In this document: piece after piece, positions 57,122 through 64,000 of the stretch
Position numbering within the stretch: position 1 is the stretch's first letter
Layout: every line of letters starts with the position of its first letter
Assembly: GCF_002270415.1 (NCBI RefSeq)
Contig: NZ_NNRI01000008.1
Span: 62,001 to 126,000 of the forward strand
Direction of reading: 5' to 3'
Source: Mesorhizobium sophorae
GTDB taxonomy: Bacteria; Pseudomonadota; Alphaproteobacteria; Rhizobiales; Rhizobiaceae
Length of the DNA stretch: 64,000 nt
Notes under the pieces: generated by a model
Seen by the model: the letters and a program-made list of their open reading frames with translations, nothing else
What the model was told of the DNA's origin: nothing
Database searches by the model: none
Program-made: the position numbers and the translations under genes

Positions 57122-57971
57122 ACGCCAGTACACCGAGCGTATCCTGCGCGAGATGATCGCGGAGGCCAACGCTGCGGAACAAGCCAGGGCTGACGAAGCC
57201 AGATTTGCCAAGGCAAAGGCTGCCCGCGCCATAGCTGCGAAAGCCGAGGCTGTTCTAGCCAGGGCTGCCAAGCCAATCCTGCCCAGGGCTGCCAAGCCAA
57301 TTCTGCCCAGGGCTGCCAAAGCCGAGCCTGTTCGGTCCAAGGCTGCTGAGCTCGCCCTGCCCAGGGATCCCCAGGCGGAGGCTGGCGAGATGACCCAAGC
57401 CAGCCGCGAGTCGCTGATCGACGGCCTGTTCTCCCGCACCGAATGGCCACAGCCGCCAAAGGCACAGTTTCCAAGGCTGAAAAAACAGTCCGACCGCCGC
57501 AGCGATTTCGTCGTTGCCGCGCTCGGCCTCACACTAGGGCTGATCTGCGCCCTGTTTCCCTGGTACATCTTCTTCAACCAGGAACAGTTTGGCGTCCAGG
57601 CGATCAAGTTCGGCGGCACCGGCACCAATTCGGGACGGGCGGGCGGCGGCGTGGTCGCCGAACGCAGCGCGCCGCTGACGGTAAAGGACGTTCCGGCGGC
57701 CAATCTCGATCTGTTTGCCACGGGAACGGTGCAGGATGACGCCAATCCCGCGCCGGCGCCCGATGAGCAACCCTTCCCGGCCGACGCCGCGAAATTCCGT
57801 ATGGTTCATGTCGCCAACGGCCGCGCCATGATCGAGGACGATGCCGGACTATGGATCGTCCAGCGGGGCTCGATATTGCCCGACTCCAGCCAGGTGTCTT
57901 CCATCGAGCAGCGCAACGGCAAATGGGTCATGGTCACCAGCACCGACCAGGTGATCGAACTCTCCAGGTAA
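57102..57971 (+). CDS. Flagellar-cluster membrane protein with Ala/Lys/Pro tandem repeats, function unknown
   Basis: A 289-residue protein. The N-terminal cytoplasmic part is an Ala/Lys/Arg-rich helix with repeats of AAKPILPR encoded by 24-bp DNA units (57260-57330). One membrane helix follows (FVVAALGLTLGLICALFPWYIFF, about residues 135-158), then a 130-residue C-terminal domain ending RMVHVANGRAMIEDDAGLW and IEQRNGKWVMVTSTDQVIEL. It overlaps fliI by 20 nt and precedes flgB. Rhizobia have an unnamed gene at this place. No family function is recognised. Confidence 0.75.
   Translation: MPMQETERQYTERILREMIAEANAAEQARADEARFAKAKAARAIAAKAEAVLARAAKPILPRAAKPILPRAAKAEPVRSKAAELALPRDPQAEAGEMTQASRESLIDGLFSRTEWPQPPKAQFPRLKKQSDRRSDFVVAALGLTLGLICALFPWYIFFNQEQFGVQAIKFGGTGTNSGRAGGGVVAERSAPLTVKDVPAANLDLFATGTVQDDANPAPAPDEQPFPADAAKFRMVHVANGRAMIEDDAGLWIVQRGSILPDSSQVSSIEQRNGKWVMVTSTDQVIELSR
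57260..57330 (+). repeat. 24-bp tandem repeat within the flagellar membrane protein gene
   Basis: Two near-identical 24-bp units (57260-57283 and 57284-57307, one difference) and a partial third (57308-57330) begin CAGGGCTGCCAAGCC. They keep the reading frame and add the repeated AAKPILPR peptide. Related but degenerate copies flank them. Confidence 0.7.
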
Positions 57972-58054
57972 CGCCCCGTCTCGGGCGTCCGGCCATCCGC
58001 AAGGTCCGCGCAAGACTGGCGGCCTAGTCTTCGGGAACCCGCCCGGAGATTCCC

Positions 58055-58435
58055 ATGGAGCCCGTTTCCCTTTTCGATCTCGCCGCCAAGCAAGCGCAAT
58101 GGCTTGCCGTGCGCCAGTCCGCTATTGCCGGCAACATCGCCAACGCCAACACGCCGGGCTACACGGCAAACGATGTCGAGCCGTTCGAAAAGGTGCTCGA
58201 CCGCACCGCGGTGTCGCTGCAGGCCACGCAGGCCGGCCATCTCGGCAACGCCGCGACCAATGCCGGCTTCACCGTCAAGCCGCAGGAAGATGACGGCGTT
58301 GTGATGCCGTCCAAGAACTCGGTCGTGCTGGAAGATCAGCTGATGAAGGCCGGCGAAGTGCGCCGCTCCTTCGAGCTCAACACGGCGATCGTCAAGGCGT
58401 TCCATTCGATGATGATGATGGCGGTGAAGAGCTGA
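58055..58435 (+). CDS. flgB: Flagellar basal-body rod protein FlgB
   Basis: A 126-residue rod protein. The N-terminal rod motif is [24 protein letters not shown] and the C-terminal helix carries [23 protein letters not shown] precedes the ATG. It is the most proximal rod subunit, followed by flgC after 2 nt. An 83-nt gap upstream could hold an internal promoter. Confidence 0.93.
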   Translation: MEPVSLFDLAAKQAQWLAVRQSAIAGNIANANTPGYTANDVEPFEKVLDRTAVSLQATQAGHLGNAATNAGFTVKPQEDDGVVMPSKNSVVLEDQLMKAGEVRRSFELNTAIVKAFHSMMMMAVKS

Positions 58436-58437
58436 CC

Positions 58438-58854
58438 ATGGACGCGCTGATCTCAGCCCTCAAAGTCGCAGCATCCGGCCTCGGCGCCCAATCGGAGCGC
58501 TTGCGCGTGGTTTCCGAAAACCTGGCCAACGCCCAGTCGACCGGCACGACGCCAGGGTCCGATCCCTATCGCCGCAAGACCATCAGCTTCGTCTCCGAGC
58601 TCGACCGGACCTCCGGCAGCTCGACGGTCGAAGTGAACTCGATCGATCGCGATCCAAGCGACTTTCCCGTCGAGTTCCAACCCGGCAACGAGGCCGCCGA
58701 CGACAAGGGCTATGTCAAGATGCCCAACGTCAACGTGCTGATCGAAATGGCCGACATGACCGAGGCCAACCGTTCCTACGAAGCCAATCTCCAAGTCGTC
58801 AAGCAGGCGCGCGACCTGATTTCCATGACCATAGACCTGATGAGGAACCAGTAA
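58438..58854 (+). CDS. flgC: Flagellar basal-body rod protein FlgC
   Basis: A 138-residue proximal rod protein. It has the N-terminal motif [25 protein letters not shown] and the C-terminal [29 protein letters not shown]. Its stop codon overlaps the fliE start by 1 nt. The order flgB-flgC-fliE is invariant in many bacteria. Confidence 0.95.
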   Translation: MDALISALKVAASGLGAQSERLRVVSENLANAQSTGTTPGSDPYRRKTISFVSELDRTSGSSTVEVNSIDRDPSDFPVEFQPGNEAADDKGYVKMPNVNVLIEMADMTEANRSYEANLQVVKQARDLISMTIDLMRNQ

Positions 58855-59180
58855 TGATCAGCGGCATCGGAGCCCTTCAGTTCAAGTCCTCGGTCGGTGG
58901 CGATGACGCGGTGACAAGCCTGCTCCAGGGCGGCGCGACCCCCTCGGCCGGCGGCAATATCGGCACCTCCTTCGCCGAGGCGCTGAGCCAGGCGGCCTCC
59001 AAGACCGTCAGCACGATGGCGAATGCCGAGCAGGTATCGGTGCAGGCGCTCAAGGGCGACGCCGACACCCGTCAGGTGGTCGACGCCGTGATGAGCGCGC
59101 AGCAGGCGCTTCAGACCGCCGTCGCCATCCGCGACAAGGTGGTTTCCGCCTATCTCGAAGTCAGTCGAATGGGCATCTGA
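58854..59180 (+). CDS. fliE: Flagellar hook-basal body protein FliE
   Basis: A 108-residue adaptor between the MS ring and the rod. The C-terminal FliE motif is [31 protein letters not shown]. It overlaps flgC by 1 nt and is followed 11 nt later by flgG. It is exported without a signal peptide. Confidence 0.93.
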   Translation: MISGIGALQFKSSVGGDDAVTSLLQGGATPSAGGNIGTSFAEALSQAASKTVSTMANAEQVSVQALKGDADTRQVVDAVMSAQQALQTAVAIRDKVVSAYLEVSRMGI

Positions 59181-59191
59181 GGAACTCCGCC

Positions 59192-59980
59192 ATGAAAGCA
59201 CTCGCCATCGCCGCCACCGGCATGAATGCCCAGCAGACAAACCTGGAAGTCATCGCCAACAACATCGCCAACATCAACACCACCGGCTACAAGCGCGCAC
59301 GCGCCGAATTCTCCGACCTGCTGTACCAGGTCGACCGCACGCAGGGCGTGCCCAACCGCTCCAATACCTCGCTGGTGCCGGAGGGCGTCTCGATCGGCCT
59401 CGGCGTCAAGACGACGGCCGTGCGCAACGTCCACACCCAGGGCGAACTGACCAGCACCGGCAACAGTTTCGACCTGGCGCTGACCGGCAGGGGCTGGTTC
59501 CAGATCGAAGGCGCCGACGGCGGCACGCTCTACAGCCGCGCCGGCGCCCTCAACACCAACGCCACCGGACAGCTGGTGACGGTGGACGGCGCCAGTGTCA
59601 TTCCGGCAATCACGGTTCCCACCGACGCCGTCGAGGTTATCGTCAACAAGACCGGCCAGGTCTTCGCCCGCATCGATGGCCAGGCTGACCTGCAGAACCT
59701 CGGCCAGATCCAGATCGCCAATTTCGCCAACGAAGCGGGGCTCGCCCCGCTCGGCGACAACCTATTCCAGGAAACCACGGCTTCCGGGCCGGCGAATGTC
59801 GGCGTGCCGGGCGATCCCGGCTTTGCCACCATCCAGCAGGGCTATCTCGAGGCCTCCAACGTCGACCCGGTCAAGGAAATCACCGAGCTGATCTCGGCGC
59901 AGCGCGCCTATGAAATGAACTCCAAGGTCATCCAGGCCGCCGACGACATGGCCTCGGTCGTTTCCAAGAACATCAGGTAG
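59192..59980 (+). CDS. flgG: Flagellar distal rod protein FlgG
   Basis: A 262-residue rod protein, the length typical for FlgG. The N-terminal motif is [29 protein letters not shown], the central SYAREG-like region is [17 protein letters not shown], and the C-terminal [30 protein letters not shown] is classic. It follows fliE by 11 nt and precedes flgA by 2 nt. Confidence 0.96.
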   Translation: MKALAIAATGMNAQQTNLEVIANNIANINTTGYKRARAEFSDLLYQVDRTQGVPNRSNTSLVPEGVSIGLGVKTTAVRNVHTQGELTSTGNSFDLALTGRGWFQIEGADGGTLYSRAGALNTNATGQLVTVDGASVIPAITVPTDAVEVIVNKTGQVFARIDGQADLQNLGQIQIANFANEAGLAPLGDNLFQETTASGPANVGVPGDPGFATIQQGYLEASNVDPVKEITELISAQRAYEMNSKVIQAADDMASVVSKNIR

Positions 59981-59982
59981 GG

Positions 59983-60510
59983 ATGATGGCCATGCCGATC
60001 TCCTGCTCCGCATTCCGCCGCACCGCGCTTGTCCTTGCGCTGGTGGCCGGCTGCATGCCGGCTTTCGCCCAGGAATCGGCAGATCAATCGGCCACTCAGA
60101 TCGCCAGCAACCAACCTGCCGGCGAGGTCGTATTGATTCCCAACCGGGTTATCTATCCCGGCGAGACCATCGAGCTTGGCGCGCTCAAGCGCGTGACCCT
60201 GATCGCCGGCAAGCACAAGCCGGACGCGGTCGCCACCCGGGCCGAGGAACTCGACGGCAAGGTCGCCAAGCGCACGCTTCTGCCCGGCCGCTACATTCCC
60301 TCCGCCGCCGTCCGTGAGGCCTGGCTGGTCGAACAGGGTGCGTCCGTGCAGGTCTTCTTCATCGCCGGCGGACTGACGATCTCGGCCACCGCGGTGACGT
60401 TGCAGCCGGGTTCCGCCGGCGACCTTGTCAAGGTCCGCAACGTCGACAGCGGCAAGATCCTGTCCGGCACGGTGATGGCGGATGGGACCATCCAGGTCAG
60501 CGCTTCATGA
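59983..60510 (+). CDS. flgA: Flagella basal-body P-ring formation chaperone FlgA
   Basis: A 175-residue periplasmic chaperone for FlgI assembly. The signal peptide (FRRTALVLALVAGCMPAFAQ) leads into a SAF domain (LIPNRVIYPGETIELGALKRV, LPGRYIPSAAVREAWLVEQGASVQVFF). Three ATGs (59983, 59986, 59992) are close together; the later ones have better spacing to AGGTAGGG. It overlaps flgI by 4 nt (ATGA). Confidence 0.9.
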   Translation: MMAMPISCSAFRRTALVLALVAGCMPAFAQESADQSATQIASNQPAGEVVLIPNRVIYPGETIELGALKRVTLIAGKHKPDAVATRAEELDGKVAKRTLLPGRYIPSAAVREAWLVEQGASVQVFFIAGGLTISATAVTLQPGSAGDLVKVRNVDSGKILSGTVMADGTIQVSAS

Positions 60511-61748
60511 TGCGCGGACTTGCTCTGATCCTGGCAGCCGTGCTCGGCCTGCAGCCGGCGCTGGCCGACGGCCTGACGCCCAAGGCCAAGCGCGAGCTCG
60601 CCGCCAAGAATGGCGGCGTCTACGACGATCCCGAATACAATCCGGCCACCACCAGCCGCATGTTCCGGGTTTCGTCGGGGCCGAGTTCGCTGCCGCCGGG
60701 CCAGGTCGCCTCGCGCATCAAGGACATCGCCCAGCTGCAGAGTTCGCGCGACAACCAGCTGGTCGGTTACGGCCTGGTCATCGGGCTTGCCGGGTCGGGC
60801 GACAGCCTGCGCAACTCTCCGTTCACCGAACAATCGATCCGCGCCATGCTCGAAAATCTCGGCATCGCCACCGAAGGCGGCAGCGCACGCGCCAAGAATG
60901 TCGCCGCCGTCATCGTCACCGCCAACATGCCGCCCTACGTGCAGTCCGGCGCCCGCATCGACATCGACGTCTCCTCGATGGGCGATGCCACCTCGCTCGC
61001 CGGCGGCACGCTGATCATGACGCCTTTGAAGGCGGCTGACGGCGAGATCTATGCCGTCGGCCAGGGCTCGGTCATCGTTTCCGGCTTCACCGCCAAGGGA
61101 CAGGCCGAGCAGCTGACGCAAGGCGTGCCGACTTCCGGCCGTGTGCCGAACGGCGCCATCGTCGAGCGCGCGGTCCAGGCCGAGTTCGACGATCAGGCGA
61201 CGCTGACCCTGCAATTGCGCAACCCCGACTTCTCGACCGCCATTCGCATCGCCGACGCCATCAACGACTACACCAGCCAGCGCTTCGGCGCGCGGGTTGC
61301 GGCCGAGCGCGATTCCCGCACCGTGCAGATCAGGAGGCCGAAGGGTGTTTCGGCGGCCCGCTTCTATGCCGAGATCGAAAACCTGGTGGTCGAATCCGAC
61401 ACGCCGGCCCGCGTCGTCATCGACGAGCGCACCGGCACCATCGTCATCGGCAACGACGTCAAGATCTCGCGGGTCGCCATCAGCCACGGTACGCTCACCG
61501 TGCGCATCACCGAAGCGCCGCGCATCGTCCAGCCCGAGCCTTTCTCCAGGGGCGAGACGGCCGTCGAGCCGTTCACCGCGATCGACGCCAGCCGGCCCGA
61601 TGCCCGCGTCGCCGTGCTTGACGGACCCGATCTCGAAACGCTCGTTTCCGGCCTCAACCGTCTCGGCGTCAAGCCGGACGGAATCATTGCCATTCTGCAG
61701 GGCATCAAGTCGGCCGGCGCCCTGCAGGCCGACCTGGTTCTGCAATAG
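60507..61748 (+). CDS. flgI: Flagellar P-ring protein FlgI
   Basis: A 413-residue periplasmic protein with a short signal peptide (LALILAAVLGLQPALA). Conserved P-ring motifs include RIKDIAQLQSSRDNQLVGYGLVIGLAGSGD, MPPYVQSGARIDIDVSSMGDA and SLAGGTLIMTPLKAADGEIYA. The extra segment between the signal peptide and SRIKDI is longer than in enterobacteria. Coupled to flgA by a 4-nt overlap; motE follows 3 nt later. Confidence 0.95.
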   Translation: MMRGLALILAAVLGLQPALADGLTPKAKRELAAKNGGVYDDPEYNPATTSRMFRVSSGPSSLPPGQVASRIKDIAQLQSSRDNQLVGYGLVIGLAGSGDSLRNSPFTEQSIRAMLENLGIATEGGSARAKNVAAVIVTANMPPYVQSGARIDIDVSSMGDATSLAGGTLIMTPLKAADGEIYAVGQGSVIVSGFTAKGQAEQLTQGVPTSGRVPNGAIVERAVQAEFDDQATLTLQLRNPDFSTAIRIADAINDYTSQRFGARVAAERDSRTVQIRRPKGVSAARFYAEIENLVVESDTPARVVIDERTGTIVIGNDVKISRVAISHGTLTVRITEAPRIVQPEPFSRGETAVEPFTAIDASRPDARVAVLDGPDLETLVSGLNRLGVKPDGIIAILQGIKSAGALQADLVLQ

Positions 61749-61751
61749 GCG

Positions 61752-62336
61752 ATGCCGATGACGCGCTCCCTCTCACGCCAAGAAAGACGCCGCGCCGCCG
61801 CAATCCTGTTCGCGGCCAGTGTTGTCGCAATGTCCTTAGTCGCCAGCACGGCGCGCGGCGAAGAAACGGTTCGCCAGGTCCTGCCGGGCGCGCCTGCGGC
61901 CGAGCCACCGCAGCAATTGACGCGACAGAAGGCGCCGGATCAAAGTGAGATCGAGCGCTTCTGCTCCAACATCGCCGACGCCGCCCGCGACCGCCGCTAT
62001 GCCTTGCAGGCGGAAGAGATGAAGCAGCTGCAGGCCGGTATCGACCAGCGCATGAAGGCGCTGGAGGAGAAGCGGGCCGAATACGAGACCTGGTTGAAGC
62101 GGCGCGAGGTTTTCCTGGCCCGGGCCGAAGACGGCGTCGTCCAGATCTATGCCGGCATGAAGCCCGACGCCGCCGCCGAGCGACTGGCCATCGTCAACGC
62201 CGACCTGGCGGCGGCCATATTGATGAAGCTCGATTCACGCAAGGCGAGCGTCATCCTCAACGAAATGGACCAGAAGGCGGCGGCAACGCTCACCGGCATC
62301 ATGGCCAGCGCAGCCCGAAGGGTAGATCCGTCATGA
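61752..62336 (+). CDS. motE: Periplasmic motility chaperone MotE (MgtE-N-like)
   Basis: A 194-residue exported protein with a signal sequence (AAAILFAASVVAMSLVASTARG), a central coiled coil (LQAEEMKQLQAGIDQRMKAL) and a C-terminal MgtE_N-like motif (GMKPDAAAERLAIVNADLAAAIL, DSRKASVILNEMDQKAA). In Sinorhizobium meliloti MotE is the chaperone of the periplasmic motor protein MotC; its presence between flgI and flgH is typical of rhizobia. It contains one Cys, consistent with a disulfide-linked dimer. It overlaps flgH by 4 nt. Confidence 0.88.
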   Translation: MPMTRSLSRQERRRAAAILFAASVVAMSLVASTARGEETVRQVLPGAPAAEPPQQLTRQKAPDQSEIERFCSNIADAARDRRYALQAEEMKQLQAGIDQRMKALEEKRAEYETWLKRREVFLARAEDGVVQIYAGMKPDAAAERLAIVNADLAAAILMKLDSRKASVILNEMDQKAAATLTGIMASAARRVDPS

Positions 62337-63040
62337 TCCGCAAGTTGCTCGTCGTGTGCGCGGTCGCCGGGCTGTCCGGTTGCGGGACCAACCTGAAGGA
62401 GGTCGGCAAGGAGCCGGCTTTGTCCCCGGTCGGCTCCGGCATCGACGGCGGCAACACCTCGTCCCTCTATCGCTATCCGCAAACGCCGCCCACGCCGGTC
62501 AAGAAATTCTCCTTGTGGGATGACCGCCAGAGCCGGCTGTTCACCGACCCGCGGGCGCTGTCGCAGGGCGACATCCTGACCGTCAAGATCAAGATCAACG
62601 ACAGGGCCAACTTCAAGAACCAGAACGACAGGAGCCGCACCGCCAACCGCAAGCTCGGCTACGACCTCAGCGCGCAGTGGGACAAGTGGAGCACCGCCGG
62701 CAAGGGCGCCGGCGCTCTCACCTCCACCACGGACACGACGGCCGACGGCGAGATCAAGCGCTCGGAAACGCTTGAACTCAATGTCGCGGCCATCGTCACC
62801 GATGTCCTGCCGAACGGCAATTTGATGATCACGGGATCGCAGGAAGTGCGCGTCAATGCCGAGCTCAGGGTGTTGACCCTCGCCGGTATCGTGCGGCCGG
62901 CCGATATCGGCGCCGAGAACACCATTCCCTACGAACGCATCGCCGAAGCGCGCATCTCCTACGGCGGGCGCGGCCGCATCACCGAGGTCCAGCAACCTGC
63001 CTACGGCCAGCAGATTCTCGACCAGGTCCTTCCGTTCTAG
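62333..63040 (+). CDS. flgH: Flagellar L-ring lipoprotein FlgH
   Basis: A 235-residue outer-membrane lipoprotein forming the L ring. The lipobox is LSGC (Cys at about residue 18) after a short signal. Family motifs are SLWDDRQSRLFTDPRALSQGDILTVKI and NLMITGSQEVRVNAELRVLTLAGIVRP. It overlaps motE by 4 nt and precedes fliL by 19 nt. Confidence 0.95.
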   Translation: MIRKLLVVCAVAGLSGCGTNLKEVGKEPALSPVGSGIDGGNTSSLYRYPQTPPTPVKKFSLWDDRQSRLFTDPRALSQGDILTVKIKINDRANFKNQNDRSRTANRKLGYDLSAQWDKWSTAGKGAGALTSTTDTTADGEIKRSETLELNVAAIVTDVLPNGNLMITGSQEVRVNAELRVLTLAGIVRPADIGAENTIPYERIAEARISYGGRGRITEVQQPAYGQQILDQVLPF

Positions 63041-63059
63041 GATTGGGGAACACGGCACC

Positions 63060-63554
63060 GTGGCAAACGTCGAACAGGTCCAGCCGCGCAAGGGTCCCTC
63101 CTTTGCCATCCAGGCCGTCATGCTGCTGGTTGTGACGGCGGCCGCCATCGGCATGGGCTGGGTGTCCGGCGGCTATCTCAAGGGCGTCGGGGCACCGGCG
63201 TCGGTGCCGGTCGCGCCCGAGAACGAAGGCAAGACCGCGGAGCCCGCCGCAGCCGGTGAGCCAGGCATGGGGCCGACGCTCGTCGTGCTGGCGCCGATCA
63301 CCACCAACATCGCCTCGCCCGCCGATACCTGGATCAGAATGGAAGCGTCCGTCGTCTATGACGGGCCGCAGCCCCAATCCATGTCGGATGACATCCACCA
63401 GGACCTTCTGGCCCTGGTGCGCACCTTGAAGATGCATCAGATCGAGGGTGCCAGCGGTTACCAGCACCTGAAGGCCGATCTCGAGGAACGCGCCTCGATC
63501 CGAAGCCAGGGTCACGCCAAGCAGATTCTTATCAGGACATTGCTGCTCGAATGA
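63060..63554 (+). CDS. fliL: Flagellar basal body-associated protein FliL
   Basis: A 164-residue single-pass membrane protein (helix AIQAVMLLVVTAAAIGMGWVSGGYL) with a periplasmic domain that associates with the stator. The start is GTG, preceded by GGGGAA at about 9 nt. Conserved C-terminal features include the DIHQDLLALVRTLKMHQIEG and ILIRTLLLE segments. It overlaps fliP by 4 nt. Confidence 0.88.
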   Translation: MANVEQVQPRKGPSFAIQAVMLLVVTAAAIGMGWVSGGYLKGVGAPASVPVAPENEGKTAEPAAAGEPGMGPTLVVLAPITTNIASPADTWIRMEASVVYDGPQPQSMSDDIHQDLLALVRTLKMHQIEGASGYQHLKADLEERASIRSQGHAKQILIRTLLLE

Positions 63555-64000
63555 GAAAGTTCCTTCTCGCCACGGCGATGATCGCCGCCGCCACCTCCGT
63601 CGCGGCGGCGCAGCAACTCGATCTCGGTGGCATCGGCAAGGCCGATGGCACCACCGTCGGCTACATCATCCAGATGTTCGGCTTGCTGACGGTGCTGTCG
63701 GTGGCACCGGGCTTGCTGATCATGGTGACGAGCTTCACCCGTTTCGTCATCGCCTTCTCGATCCTGCGCGCCGGCATCGGCCTGCAGTCGACGCCCGCCA
63801 ACCTCATTCTCATTTCACTGTCGCTGTTCATGACCTTCTATGTCATGGCGCCGACCTTCGACCAGGCCTGGAACACCGGCGTCAAGCCGCTGATGGACAA
63901 CCAGATCACCCAGACCGTAGCCTTCGACAAGATTTCGGATCCATTCCGTACCTTCATGCTGCGCAATGTGCGCGACAAGGATTTCGACCTCTTCGCCGAT
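63551..64000 (+). CDS. fliP: Flagellar type III export gate protein FliP, N-terminal part (truncated by window edge)
   Basis: The first 150 codons of FliP are open to the right edge. A cleavable signal peptide (MRKFLLATAMIAAATSVAAA) precedes FliP-specific segments: LTVLSVAPGLLIMVTSFTRFVIAFSILR, NLILISLSLFMTFYVM and DPFRTFMLRNVRDKDFDLF. FliP with FliQ and FliR forms the core export gate. Its ATG overlaps the fliL stop by 4 nt, continuing the chain of coupled genes. Confidence 0.94.
   Translation, partial: MRKFLLATAMIAAATSVAAAQQLDLGGIGKADGTTVGYIIQMFGLLTVLSVAPGLLIMVTSFTRFVIAFSILRAGIGLQSTPANLILISLSLFMTFYVMAPTFDQAWNTGVKPLMDNQITQTVAFDKISDPFRTFMLRNVRDKDFDLFAD

Noticed and set aside
1..64000. tRNA, rRNA, CRISPR array or insertion sequence
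   Set aside because: No intergenic gap contains a tRNA-like cloverleaf or T-loop consensus, regular spaced repeats, or a transposase gene.

Overview
The window is a high-GC alphaproteobacterial chromosome segment, most likely from Mesorhizobium or a close relative in the Rhizobiales. The strongest evidence is the flagellar/motility island (47.2-64.0 kb): VisN/VisR regulators, motA-fliM-fliN-fliG-flhB on one strand, and flgF-fliI-flgB-flgC-fliE-flgG-flgA-flgI-motE-flgH-fliL-fliP on the other, with the rhizobial motility protein MotE. Small dispersed palindromic repeats of the kind common in rhizobial intergenic DNA support this. No rRNA, tRNA, CRISPR, prophage or transposase is visible, and coding density is about 94 percent.

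Layout. 0-5.5 kb: the 3' end of panB, a LysR regulator divergent from an exported epoxide-hydrolase-like enzyme, a cardiolipin synthase followed by an endonuclease/exonuclease/phosphatase-fold protein, and a small secreted His/Asp-rich repeat protein with a good terminator. 5.8-13.6 kb: an mdtABC-type RND efflux operon whose junctions overlap by 4 nt. 13.7-15.6 kb: two tandem paralogues of unknown function sharing a conserved 35-nt leader. 15.7-19.0 kb (minus strand): an ALDH7-type dehydrogenase, then an ECF42-type sigma factor coupled to its DGPF/YCII partner. 19.1-27.1 kb (minus): DUF2126 transglutaminase, ATP-grasp/alpha-E protein, a second transglutaminase, and topoisomerase IB. The first three form a conserved bacterial module with no assigned substrate. 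27.2-29.5 kb: glutaryl-CoA dehydrogenase with a divergent LysR regulator.

29.7-34.7 kb (minus): Tex and two serine beta-lactamase-fold hydrolases. 34.8-42.5 kb is a probable polyamine module: a spermidine/putrescine-type ABC transporter (potA, B, C, F order) ending in a strong terminator, a YtcJ-like amidohydrolase upstream, and, divergently, a TetR-like regulator with an acetylpolyamine deacetylase of the histone-deacetylase fold. 42.6-46.7 kb: a TMEM43-family membrane protein and a two-domain M16 peptidase. Then a 505-nt gap leads into visN.

The flagellar genes work together as follows. VisN/VisR switch on the motility cascade. FliM/N/G form the C-ring, FlhB and FliP belong to the export gate, FliI is the export ATPase, MotA is the stator, FlgB/C/F/G and FliE form the rod, FlgI and FlgH are the P and L rings, FlgA is the P-ring chaperone, and MotE assists periplasmic motor assembly. 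fliP runs off the right edge. Start codons were chosen by ribosome-binding site and family N-terminus. No similarity search was run, so family names rest on recognised motifs and sequence memory.
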